12,139 bases of DNA from an uncultured Christensenella sp. GTDB lineage: Bacteria; Bacillota; Clostridia; Christensenellales; Borkfalkiaceae. This document shows positions 1 through 7,007 of the stretch, piece after piece (within the stretch, counting starts at the first letter, position 1; each line of letters opens with the position of its first letter). Below the pieces are notes generated by a model, which saw nothing but the letters and a program-made list of their open reading frames with translations, was not told the origin of the DNA and searched no databases. Position numbers and translations under genes: made by a program. The stretch is from contig CAJTVA010000041.1 of NCBI GenBank assembly GCA_910579585.1, forward strand, positions 1 through 12,139. Reading direction: 5' to 3'.

Positions 1-19
1 TTGCCGCGCAGGTTTTAAT

Positions 20-1159
20 TCAGCTTTCAAGCATTACTTCTTTTACGGAAACCTTGCTTAATCTGAAAGTATATACAGCCATAACGGCGCCGTACAAGAC
101 TATAAAGCAAGCCAGAGTTATGAAGAAAACAGGTACGTTGAAGTTATATTCGGGCACGGTGCCCACGCCTTTATAGACGAGATTAACCATTATGCTCAAT
201 AGCACGAACTGATACCCCGTGCCGACAGCAAAACCAAGAAACGCAAAAGGCACGTATCCGCCGAACACAGACAATGCGCACTCTTTCATAGAATACCCGA
301 AAACTTTCATCATCGACACGTTTTTAAGGTTGCTTCTTACAAGCGACGTTACCGCCATAAACATAGTCGTTACCGCAAGCACTACGCCGATAACAAGTAT
401 AATTATACCCATAGTCACGCTTGCTAAATCTTCCATCGAAGCGCCCATTTGCACCATTGCCGAAAAACAGAAGCAAGCAAACGCAACGAAGAACGCAAGC
501 GACTTCCTGCCCCCCAAGGTCTTTAAGGACATTTCGAGAAGAAAATCTCTCTCTTTGCCCTCTTTCCCGTTTCTGCGTTTTTTGATTTTCGATTCGACCC
601 TGCCTTTCAACATATCGTTTACGGGGCGGCGAAGCGCAAGATATGCGTAACCGCAAGCGAGCAACGAATAGACTGCGGCGGGTACTATGACAAGCAAGAT
701 AAGCAATATCGCGTGAAAATGGATTTGTATTGTCAGCGTATCGAGGGTGAGCCCGTCGTAGATGAACGGCATTGCTATATGCCCTGCGCCAAAGCCAAGC
801 GCCGCGCCTATAAAAACGCTAAGCCCGAAAACCCAGAACCGAAGCGCAATTTCTCCGTCCGTCCAACCCATCGCTTTCATTATACCAAGTTGACGCATAT
901 GCCCGTCAACGTAAAGTTTTACGTAAAAGACGACCATCACCACGGCAATCAGGGCAAGAAATCCGCCGCTTATACCGCACACTACTTTTGCGGTAGCAAT
1001 CTGCGCGTCGTACAAGGCGCGTTGTTCGGGCAATACGGTATCCTCGATTGCGACGGCATCCAGATAAAAATTCAGAAAGAACGTGCATACAAATACAGCA
1101 CAGAAAACAACGATTATTATTCCGAATAGTTTTAAACCGTCCTTAAAGCTTATAACCAT
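20..1159 (-). CDS. ABC transporter permease with two FtsX domains
   Basis: Predicted membrane subunit (379 aa) of the ABC exporter whose ATPase is encoded just upstream. Two FtsX-type repeats are visible. The first covers about residues 57-175, with helices near 58-80, 105-128 and 148-172. The second covers about residues 240-375, with helices near 245-270, 296-325 and 345-368. An extra helix lies at about 10-32 and another at 220-240. The repeats share a 'K-x-x-G-(W/Y)-(T/S)' element after the first helix of each (KAMGWT at about 95-100 and KVFGYS at about 285-290). A basic linker (about 185-205) joins the halves. Only short external loops are present, so the large extracellular domain of MacB- or BceB-type permeases is missing. 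The start lies 3 bases after the ATPase stop, with a GGGTGG ribosome binding site inside the end of that gene. Family assignment is firm; the substrate (drug, peptide, lipid or lipoprotein) cannot be told. Confidence 0.85.
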   Translation of the reverse strand: MVISFKDGLKLFGIIIVVFCAVFVCTFFLNFYLDAVAIEDTVLPEQRALYDAQIATAKVVCGISGGFLALIAVVMVVFYVKLYVDGHMRQLGIMKAMGWTDGEIALRFWVFGLSVFIGAALGFGAGHIAMPFIYDGLTLDTLTIQIHFHAILLILLVIVPAAVYSLLACGYAYLALRRPVNDMLKGRVESKIKKRRNGKEGKERDFLLEMSLKTLGGRKSLAFFVAFACFCFSAMVQMGASMEDLASVTMGIIILVIGVVLAVTTMFMAVTSLVRSNLKNVSMMKVFGYSMKECALSVFGGYVPFAFLGFAVGTGYQFVLLSIMVNLVYKGVGTVPEYNFNVPVFFITLACFIVLYGAVMAVYTFRLSKVSVKEVMLES

Positions 1160-1162
1160 AGC

Positions 1163-1849
1163 TTACCACCCTATCTCGAACGCAGACTTGGGCGCCGCGT
1201 TCTTGTAAATCTCGGTTATGATGCCGCTGTTCATTTTGATAACCGTGTCCGCAGTTTCCGCAACATTCTGGTTGTGCGTTACCATAATCATGGTAAACCC
1301 GCGCTCTTTTTTTAATCTTATAATATAGTCCAGAATTTCCCTGCCCGTCTTTTCGTCTAACGCGCCCGTGGGCTCGTCAAGGAAAAGAACCTGCGGGTTC
1401 TTGACAAGCGCGCGGGCAATACAGACGCGCTGTTGCTCCCCGCCCGAAAGCTCTGCGGGTTTGTTTTTTAGTTTGTTTTCCAGCCCGACGGCTTTGATAA
1501 TCTCCTTAAAGTCCTTGTTCCCGGCTAGGTCTGCACCCATTTTTACGTTGCTTTCGACACTTAGGTGCGGTAACAGAAAATACTGCTGAAAGATAAACCC
1601 GACCTTGTTTCTTCTGAAAAGTGTAAGTTCTTTATCGGTCATCGCCGAAAGGTCGTTTTCACCAAAACTAACCTTACCGCCATCAGCCCGTTCAAGCCCC
1701 GACAAAACGCTTAAAAGCGTCGATTTACCCGAACCCGACGCGCCGAGTATTACTACGTTTTCACCCTCTTCTATTTCCAGAGACACTCCGTTCAACACCT
1801 GAACCGCGCCTCCGTTATATAATTTTACTACGTTTTCGGCTTTAATCAT
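1163..1849 (-). CDS. ABC transporter ATP-binding protein (MacB/LolD type)
   Basis: Cytoplasmic ATPase (228 aa) powering the neighbouring FtsX-type permease. All nucleotide-binding motifs are intact: Walker A GASGSGKST at 36-44, Q-loop glutamine at about 88 in FIFQQY, signature LSGGEQQR at 134-141, Walker B VLFLDEP at 154-160, D-loop GALD, and switch histidine at 192 in VTHN. Length and motifs match the MacB/LolD/BceA group of exporters. The frame is open further upstream, but I chose the ATG at 1849. It is preceded by a strong GGAGG site, gives the family's usual N-terminus, and overlaps the TetR stop as ATGA, which indicates translational coupling. The extra upstream residues would lie in the TetR gene in another frame. 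It probably belongs to a TetR-ATPase-permease operon controlled by the regulator; substrate unknown. Confidence 0.92.
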   Translation of the reverse strand: MIKAENVVKLYNGGAVQVLNGVSLEIEEGENVVILGASGSGKSTLLSVLSGLERADGGKVSFGENDLSAMTDKELTLFRRNKVGFIFQQYFLLPHLSVESNVKMGADLAGNKDFKEIIKAVGLENKLKNKPAELSGGEQQRVCIARALVKNPQVLFLDEPTGALDEKTGREILDYIIRLKKERGFTMIMVTHNQNVAETADTVIKMNSGIITEIYKNAAPKSAFEIGW

Positions 1850-2424
1850 ATTCTTCCCTCCGCTTTGTATTTTCTGATTATCCCCGCGCCGACATCTTCC
1901 AGCATTTCGGAAATCTGCTGTTCGGAAAAGGCGCAAACATTCGTCGCAATCAGCGACGCTATCCCGTGCGAATACAACCACAAATGTTCATATATTCTTT
2001 TAGCCGTTTCGCGGCTGAACCCGTACTCCGCTTGCACTGACTGCAATATCTTCTCATAATAGTTATCGATAACCGATAAAACCTGACCCAAATCGGGAAC
2101 TCTGTTCCGCTCACGCATAAACAGAAGCTGAAACAGTTTCGGCTGTTCAGCGGCGAAGCGAATGTACCCCACCCCCGAACCTTTAAACGCTTGCGCGCCG
2201 CTCATTTCCTCGTCCTCGTACCTCTCGTACAGTTTTGTTGCGGCGGCTTTGACTTCCGCCTGCACCTCCTCCATACTCTCGAAAACAGTAAAAATAGGTC
2301 TGGGCGAACTTCCAAGCTCGGCGGCAAGCGCACGCGCAGTCAACGCGTCGAACCCGTCGCGTTTCGCTATCTCCATTGCGGCGGCGATTATCTCCTCTTT
2401 CTTGAATTTAGCTTTCGGTGGCAT
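1846..2424 (-). CDS. TetR/AcrR family transcriptional regulator
   Basis: DNA-binding repressor-type protein (192 aa), the first gene of the operon with the ABC ATPase and permease. The N-terminal TetR helix-turn-helix is clear: helix 1 around residues 8-22, then LTARALAAELGSS and the 'F-x-x-F-x-S-M-E-E-V' element ending near 54. The turn reads SSPRPIFTVF, a variant in which the usual 'S-x-x-x-(L/I)-Y-x-(H/Y)-F' is replaced. The C-terminal all-helical domain (about 60-190) would bind a ligand. An 'EHLWLYSHGIASL' stretch near 146-158 resembles the WHG-type C-terminal domain of some TetR proteins. The ribosome binding site is AAGGAG, 7 bases before the ATG. The gene is read from a consensus promoter with a palindrome at the expected start site, so autorepression and control of the exporter are likely. 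The inducer is unknown. Confidence 0.92.
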   Translation of the reverse strand: MPPKAKFKKEEIIAAAMEIAKRDGFDALTARALAAELGSSPRPIFTVFESMEEVQAEVKAAATKLYERYEDEEMSGAQAFKGSGVGYIRFAAEQPKLFQLLFMRERNRVPDLGQVLSVIDNYYEKILQSVQAEYGFSRETAKRIYEHLWLYSHGIASLIATNVCAFSEQQISEMLEDVGAGIIRKYKAEGRI

Positions 2425-2441
2425 TTCAATCTCCTTAATTT

Positions 2442-2466
2442 AAAACTGTTGTTTTGCAACACTTGT
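2442..2466. promoter_or_regulatory. Candidate TetR operator (imperfect palindrome)
   Basis: A perfect core TGTTG-N5-CAACA (2447-2461) extends to a 25-bp imperfect palindrome in which 8 of 10 arm positions pair. It lies just downstream of the -10 box and covers the predicted transcription start, where a bound TetR dimer would block initiation. That this TetR binds here is inferred from position and symmetry. Confidence 0.5.
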
Positions 2467-2471
2467 TTTAG

Positions 2472-2500
2472 ATTATAATACATAGATTTCATTTTGTCAA
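2472..2500 (-). promoter_or_regulatory. Consensus sigma-A promoter of the tetR-ABC exporter operon
   Basis: On the minus strand TTGACA (2500-2495) is followed by a 17-base spacer and TATAAT (2477-2472), a perfect match to both hexamers with optimal spacing. Transcription should begin near 2465, leaving a leader of about 40 bases before the tetR ATG. The -35 box lies one base past the T-run of the preceding terminator. Confidence 0.9.
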
Positions 2501-2501
2501 C

Positions 2502-2531
2502 AAAAAAGCGGCGCAGATTGCGCCGCTTTTT
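2502..2531 (-). terminator. Intrinsic terminator after the AEC transporter gene
   Basis: An 8-bp GC-rich stem (2508-2515 with 2519-2526, loop 2516-2518) is flanked by A- and T-runs that extend it to 13 bp. Read leftward it ends in a six-U run (2507-2502), 10 bases after the transporter stop codon. The plus-strand reading also ends in five T, so it could work both ways, but no rightward gene precedes it. Confidence 0.9.
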
Positions 2532-2541
2532 AAGCGAAAAA

Positions 2542-3618
2542 TCAAACCGCCAAAAGTCCTAAGGACATAAGAGCAAATACTATAACAAAAATCGTAACAA
2601 CCGAGCAAAGGCTCGTCCATACGACTAGCTGAGTTGCAAGCTGTTCGTCGCCGCCCATCTCTCCCGCCATTATCGCGCTTGACACAGCAACAGGAGTCGC
2701 AAAAAGCGCAATCAGCGTAGGGTAAACGTCCGTTCCGAACTCGAAAAGCCCAGTAAAGGCGCTCAAAAGATACGCACAGCCTATACCAATCAGCGGCGCC
2801 AGAACTATGCGGCACGCAGTGCCGACGATTATTTCTTTGGTCATTCCTTTGACGGCAGAAAACTCGAACTGACCGCCGAGAATTATTAGGGCAAGCGGCG
2901 AAGCGATAATTTTTAAATCGTACACGCCTGTATAAATGAATTTGAGATGTTCTTTGAAACTGAAAACGACTTCACCGCCGCAACAAGCCCTTTCGATTTC
3001 TCTGGTCCCAACAAAGACCAGCCCGATTGCAACGCCGATAATCAAGGGGTTCTTAACTATGTTAAGAAGTATGTTTTTTATCCCGTGTTTTGGCTTCGAT
3101 GCGGGGATTACCGGCAATGCCGGCGCTTCCGCTTCCACGATTGGTTGCGGTGCAGGGTTTTCCGCAAAGACCGACAATGCTATTACGGCAAGAACGTTGA
3201 ATACGGGTATCGAAAAGGCGGAAATTATTCCCGCAAGCCCTTGGTCGCCTCCGAGCCGTTCGACAAGCGTTAACCCGATTATAGCGAAGTTGCTTCTGAA
3301 CGAACATTGCAGGATAACGCCCCGCCTGTTCTTCTTTTTTGTGGTCAGAACGGCAATCAAAAGCCCGAGCCCGAAAATTACGCAGACAGCCGTCACCGAA
3401 TACAGAACGACGTCCCAACGAATGTCCGCAAAACTGTTCATACTGTCGTAAATGTTTATGAACAGCATACACGGCAGGCACACTCTGAAAACGAGTTTGT
3501 TGCCAATCTTTATAAAATTTTCGTTGAGAAATTTGAACCGTTTTAAAAGATAGCCTAAAAGAATCAGTAAAATTATCGGCACAACCGCGTTTACGGATGT
3601 TAAAAGTACGTCAAGCAT
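2542..3618 (-). CDS. AEC family (auxin efflux carrier-like) transporter
   Basis: Integral membrane secondary carrier (358 aa) of the AEC/BART group, whose bacterial members move small organic acids such as malate. About ten hydrophobic helices are arranged as two halves. The N-terminus has the family's typical start (hydrophobic helix then LGYLLKR), FRSNFAIIGL lies around 107-116, NPLIIG around 190-195 and ASPLALIILGG around 239-249. A Pro/Ala-rich hydrophilic loop at about 152-178 joins the halves and is longer and more repetitive than I expect in the family. The gene starts 4 bases after the gdhA stop, with no recognisable Shine-Dalgarno sequence, so translation is probably coupled to gdhA. 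A strong terminator follows. Pairing with gdhA suggests a link to 2-oxoglutarate, glutamate or another dicarboxylate, but that is only context; the substrate is unknown. Confidence 0.9.
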   Translation of the reverse strand: MLDVLLTSVNAVVPIILLILLGYLLKRFKFLNENFIKIGNKLVFRVCLPCMLFINIYDSMNSFADIRWDVVLYSVTAVCVIFGLGLLIAVLTTKKKNRRGVILQCSFRSNFAIIGLTLVERLGGDQGLAGIISAFSIPVFNVLAVIALSVFAENPAPQPIVEAEAPALPVIPASKPKHGIKNILLNIVKNPLIIGVAIGLVFVGTREIERACCGGEVVFSFKEHLKFIYTGVYDLKIIASPLALIILGGQFEFSAVKGMTKEIIVGTACRIVLAPLIGIGCAYLLSAFTGLFEFGTDVYPTLIALFATPVAVSSAIMAGEMGGDEQLATQLVVWTSLCSVVTIFVIVFALMSLGLLAV

Positions 3619-3622
3619 TAAT

Positions 3623-4957
3623 TTATACTATACCGTGGGACATCATTGCCGTAGCCACTTTTATAAATCCCGCAATGTTTGCGCCCATAACGTAGTTACC
3701 TGCATAGCCGTATTCTTTTGCGGCGCCGTCGATATTGTGGTAAATATTAACCATAATGTCTTTGAGCTTTTTGTCTACTTCCCCGAAAGTCCAGAACATT
3801 CTGCCTGAGGATTGAGCCATTTCAAGGGCGGAAGTCGCTACGCCTCCCGCATTCGCAGCTTTTGCGGGCAGGAATACCACTCCGCCTTTCTGGAACACTG
3901 AAATTGCTTCAAGAGTAGACGGCATATTCGCACCCTCTGCAACGTATTTTACACCGTTTTTAACAAGAATTTTCGCCGAATTCTCGTCAATTTCGTTCTG
4001 CGTTGCGCAAGGTAGTGCGACGTCGCAGGGAATTGTCCAGATACCGCGGCACCCCTCTGTATAGGTCGCGCCCGAAACCCTTTGTGCGTAATCTTTAAGC
4101 TTGCCCCTTTCCACTTCTTTGATTTGCTTAATAACGTCTAATTTTATGCCGGCGGGGTCGTAAACGTAGCCGCCCCTGTCGTACATAGCAACAACTTTCG
4201 CGCCAAGGCTCTGCGCCTTTTCACATGCGTAAATAGCAACGTTGCCTGAGCCTGAAATTACGACTGTTTTGCCCTTAAAGCTGTCGCCTCGCACACGCAT
4301 TGCTTCGTCTGTGATATACACAAGTCCGTAACCGGTTGCTTCCGTCCTGACAAGACTGCCGCCGTAAGAAAGCCCCCTACCCGTAAGAACGCCGACGTGC
4401 TCGTCGCGAATTCTCTTGTACTGACCGAAAAGGAAGCCTATTTCCCTTCCGCCCACGCCGATATCGCCCGCAGGAACGTCCGTATCGGCGCCGATGTGGC
4501 GGTAAAGCTCCGTCATAAAACTTTGACAGAAAGACATAATTTCCCTGTCGGATTTTCCTTTAGGGTCGAAGTTAGAGCCACCTTTGCCGCCGCCGATGGG
4601 CAAGCCCGTAAGACTGTTCTTTAAAATCTGCTCCAATCCCAAGAATTTTATAATGGAAAGATTGACCGAGGGGTCGAAACGCAAGCCGCCCTTATAAGGG
4701 CCTATCGCGCTGTTGAACTGAACGCGGTAGCCTTTGTTTACCTGCACTTTACCGCTATCGTCAATCCAGGGCACGCGAAACATTATAACTCTTTCGGGTT
4801 CGACGAATCTTTCTAAAAGCCCCGCCGCTTCGTACTCGGGGTGCTTTTCGACCACGGGCGCAAGCGTAGTTAAAATTTCCGTCGCCGCCTGATGAAACTC
4901 GGGCTCGTTCGGGTTCTGTGCTTTCAAATTCTCTAAAACTCTTTCTACGTAATTCAT
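3623..4957 (-). CDS. gdhA: Glutamate dehydrogenase
   Basis: Cytoplasmic enzyme (444 aa, full length for the roughly 450-residue hexameric class) interconverting 2-oxoglutarate plus ammonium and glutamate, with NAD(P)H. The N-terminal substrate domain holds GPYKGGLRF (87-94, with Lys89 in the substrate site), the catalytic-lysine segment GGGKGG (122-127, Lys125) and PAGDIGVG (162-169, Asp165). The Rossmann domain carries SGSGNVA (235-241). The coenzyme-discriminating loop after the second strand reads MYDRGGYVYD (about 258-267). This is neither the SDSSG pattern I associate with NADP enzymes nor the GPDG pattern of the clostridial NAD enzyme, so coenzyme preference is left open. The ribosome binding site is AGGAG, 7 bases from ATG, and a promoter of its own lies upstream. 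It is co-transcribed with the AEC carrier that follows. Confidence 0.96.
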   Translation of the reverse strand: MNYVERVLENLKAQNPNEPEFHQAATEILTTLAPVVEKHPEYEAAGLLERFVEPERVIMFRVPWIDDSGKVQVNKGYRVQFNSAIGPYKGGLRFDPSVNLSIIKFLGLEQILKNSLTGLPIGGGKGGSNFDPKGKSDREIMSFCQSFMTELYRHIGADTDVPAGDIGVGGREIGFLFGQYKRIRDEHVGVLTGRGLSYGGSLVRTEATGYGLVYITDEAMRVRGDSFKGKTVVISGSGNVAIYACEKAQSLGAKVVAMYDRGGYVYDPAGIKLDVIKQIKEVERGKLKDYAQRVSGATYTEGCRGIWTIPCDVALPCATQNEIDENSAKILVKNGVKYVAEGANMPSTLEAISVFQKGGVVFLPAKAANAGGVATSALEMAQSSGRMFWTFGEVDKKLKDIMVNIYHNIDGAAKEYGYAGNYVMGANIAGFIKVATAMMSHGIV

Positions 4958-4986
4958 TGTCAGCTCCTAAAATGTTGTTCTGAGAT

Positions 4987-5015
4987 ATTATAACAGTTGC
5001 AGTAATTTTTAGCAA
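4987..5015 (-). promoter_or_regulatory. Predicted gdhA promoter
   Basis: On the minus strand TTGCTA (5015-5010) is followed by 17 bases and a perfect TATAAT (4992-4987). The -35 box matches 4 of 6 consensus positions. Initiation is expected near 4980, about 23 bases before the gdhA ATG. Confidence 0.75.
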
Positions 5016-5026
5016 ATTACAACAAC
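4996..5026. promoter_or_regulatory. Candidate operator palindrome over the gdhA -35 box
   Basis: A 31-bp imperfect palindrome: GTTG, two mismatches, GTAATTT, a 5-base centre (5009-5013), AAATTAC, two mismatches, CAAC; 11 of 13 arm positions pair. It covers the -35 element, so a bound protein should affect initiation. A direct repeat TTACAAC occurs at 5017-5023 and 5029-5035. The binding protein is unknown; this is AT-rich sequence, so chance symmetry is possible. Confidence 0.4.
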
Positions 5027-5076
5027 CGTTACAACTATTATTATTTATTAACCGAGATATAATTAAAACGAATACG

Positions 5077-6036
5077 CTAATTGTCGTTAACAATCCTGTA
5101 ATTCAACTTTTCGGCAAGCTGTACCCACTTATCGCCGTCGATTAATACAAAATATTTCGTTTTGAAGCTTTTTGCAAATTTTTTCGTATTCTCGTTAAAG
5201 GAAACGTTCGTGATAAAAATACCCCTCGTCGCCCCGTCCTTTGCCGCCAACACGCCGCAAAACTCCATAATTTCGCAAATCTTTATGTGCTTCTTGTTTT
5301 TTACGTTTACGTGTTTAACCTGCATTATAATATTTTCTTTGTAGCCGAGCGCGTCGTTTGCAGTTATAACGCCGTCAATACCGCCGTCATCGCTACCGTC
5401 GATATTCGCGCCTTCGATATCGCTTAAACCGCAAGATTCGCAGTACTTAATCAACAGTTCAATCGAACGGTTGACGAAATCTTCGTCACTCATTCCGTAA
5501 AGAGTATCTTTAGTGATTATTTGCGGTGCGCCGTTATTCGGTTTTATAAGTTCAACGGCGTCGTCATCCGCGCTTATCTCTCCCGACTTCACCAAATCGG
5601 AATAAATTCTTCCGGCGTCGCTTTTTACGCTCTGCTTGGTTGCTTCGGTATCCCGGTTTTGTTTAAAGAATTCTTCAACCACTTTAAGCAACAAATCTTT
5701 TTTACTATAAGATTTGTTTTTTATAAGGCTTTGAATTATCGTACGTATTTTGTCGTCCCTACGCACAACCTCTATTGCTTCTTCGCGCTGTTTTAATAGA
5801 GTTATAAACTTTTCAGAGTCTTGGGCAATTACTCCCGTTTCAATTAAAGAATTTATAGCGTAACCGTATTTACCCGTACACTTGGCATACGGTCCGCCCG
5901 GTTGTTTGCGTTTCAGTTCGGACGGAGAAAGCTCGCTTTTAGTACACTCTCTTATTAAATCTTTTCTCCTTATCCCGCTCCCTATAAATTTTAAAATAGT
6001 ATTTATCGTCTGCTCGGTTACCCTAGTCTTACTCAT
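5077..6036 (-). CDS. Mrr-family restriction endonuclease-like protein
   Basis: Predicted DNase (319 aa) of the Mrr/PD-(D/E)XK superfamily, whose best-known members cut methylated foreign DNA (type IV restriction). The C-terminal catalytic domain (about 180-310) contains DDGGIDGVI (216-224, with Asp221 as likely metal ligand) and IMQVKHV (237-243, the Q-x-K form of the motif, Gln239 and Lys241). A late strand VLIDGDKWVQLA (297-308) is typical of Mrr. The N-terminal half (about 8-80 and 95-165) is helical, basic and looks like two winged-helix modules that would recognise DNA. The start has an AGGAG site 7 bases upstream, and its coding region overlaps the end of the amidohydrolase by 8 bases, so the two are probably co-transcribed. 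No methyltransferase or second restriction subunit is near. No clear terminator follows before the gdhA promoter. Nuclease assignment is good; biological target is inferred. Confidence 0.85.
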   Translation of the reverse strand: MSKTRVTEQTINTILKFIGSGIRRKDLIRECTKSELSPSELKRKQPGGPYAKCTGKYGYAINSLIETGVIAQDSEKFITLLKQREEAIEVVRRDDKIRTIIQSLIKNKSYSKKDLLLKVVEEFFKQNRDTEATKQSVKSDAGRIYSDLVKSGEISADDDAVELIKPNNGAPQIITKDTLYGMSDEDFVNRSIELLIKYCESCGLSDIEGANIDGSDDGGIDGVITANDALGYKENIIMQVKHVNVKNKKHIKICEIMEFCGVLAAKDGATRGIFITNVSFNENTKKFAKSFKTKYFVLIDGDKWVQLAEKLNYRIVNDN

Positions 6037-6955
6037 AATTGCGCTCCTGTTTTATATAAACTTTTTGTGCGGTGTTGTAGAACATATCTTCAAGTTCACG
6101 CTTGTTAAACGCGCCGCTTTCGATTACAAAATTTTTTAAATTCCGATAGCTGTCGCGGGCGAGCGTAGAGGGCATATCGCTACCGAACATAAGCCTGTCG
6201 GCGCCGAAAATATCTCTTGCTATTTTAAGATACTCTACCGCAGTCGGATAGGGGTAAATTTCGGGCTTCTGATTGAGCGCCAAAGCTGCGTAATCAAAGC
6301 ATATATTGGGGGCAATCAATTTTTTTAGCGATTTTTCAAACAGCTTTTTATCTCCTCTTTGCGGAGCTAAAAGATGGCAAATTACGAACTGTACTTCGGG
6401 GTATTTTCCGACAACCGAAGCCACCGCGTCAACCTGCCAGCATGCGCCGCCCGGTCTGCCTATATCGAGGACGACCGTCAAACCCTTTTCTCGGGCGTGG
6501 GCGTAACAGCCGTTCATCACTTCCCCGTCCAAATCGACGGGCGGGCGGTTAGCCATAAGCCCGGACCCGTCTGACAATTCGAACTTGACGATTTTAAAAT
6601 TCAACTCGTCGAAAAGGCGCTTTTTTATCTCCTCCACCTTTAAGCAAAACGGGTCGTAGGTTGCCGCACCGACAAAGCGGTCGGGATACTTTTGAACGGC
6701 GGCATAGGTGTATTCGTTCTGAAACCCCAACCAATTGCCCTGCAAAAGCACAGCCTTTTCAACGTCGTTTTCGTCCATAATCTTTAAAAGTGCTTCGGGA
6801 GTGACTCCGATATCGCCCAATTCGGGCGGAAACATCTGGAATATCTCGCCCGAAGAATACTGCGCTTTTCCGCCGCCCGCAGCCCTTAATTCACCGCGGG
6901 AGGTGAACCCCGCTATATACTGTGCCACGTGCGCGTGCGCGTCTATAATTTTCAT
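6029..6955 (-). CDS. Amidohydrolase family (TIM-barrel metal-dependent hydrolase, COG2159 type)
   Basis: Cytoplasmic enzyme (308 aa, normal for the family) of the amidohydrolase-2 group, which includes metal-dependent hydrolases and decarboxylases. The metal-binding HAH is at residues 7-9 after the first strand, the strand-6 histidine lies in VICHL (His194), and the strand-8 aspartate in FGSDMP (Asp260). The usual strand-5 histidine position appears to be aspartate (VVLDIGRPGG, Asp164), and a lysine sits in IVKFEL (Lys124). This points to a mononuclear or altered metal site. NTAQKVY near the end is the usual family close. The start has a GGGGGA site 7 bases upstream. It begins only about 23 bases past the tRNA terminator, with no visible promoter of its own, and overlaps the Mrr-like gene at its end. 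Substrate unknown. Confidence 0.88.
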   Translation of the reverse strand: MKIIDAHAHVAQYIAGFTSRGELRAAGGGKAQYSSGEIFQMFPPELGDIGVTPEALLKIMDENDVEKAVLLQGNWLGFQNEYTYAAVQKYPDRFVGAATYDPFCLKVEEIKKRLFDELNFKIVKFELSDGSGLMANRPPVDLDGEVMNGCYAHAREKGLTVVLDIGRPGGACWQVDAVASVVGKYPEVQFVICHLLAPQRGDKKLFEKSLKKLIAPNICFDYAALALNQKPEIYPYPTAVEYLKIARDIFGADRLMFGSDMPSTLARDSYRNLKNFVIESGAFNKRELEDMFYNTAQKVYIKQERNYE

Positions 6956-6978
6956 TTTCTGTCCCCCGTTTGATAATT

Positions 6979-7000
6979 AAAAAGCGCCCTTAAAGGGCGC
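6979..7000 (-). terminator. Intrinsic terminator of tRNA-Ser
   Basis: A 7-bp GC-rich stem (7000-6994 with 6990-6984, 3-base loop) is followed on the minus strand by five T (6983-6979). It begins 8 bases after the tRNA CCA end and lies just before the amidohydrolase start. Confidence 0.85.
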
Positions 7001-7007
7001 CCGATTT

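Noticed and set aside
1850..1981. Upstream extension of the ABC ATPase reading frame to an ATG at 1981
   Set aside because: The extra 44 residues lie inside the tetR gene in another frame and have no ATPase-like sequence; the ATG at 1849 has a GGAGG site and the coupled ATGA overlap.
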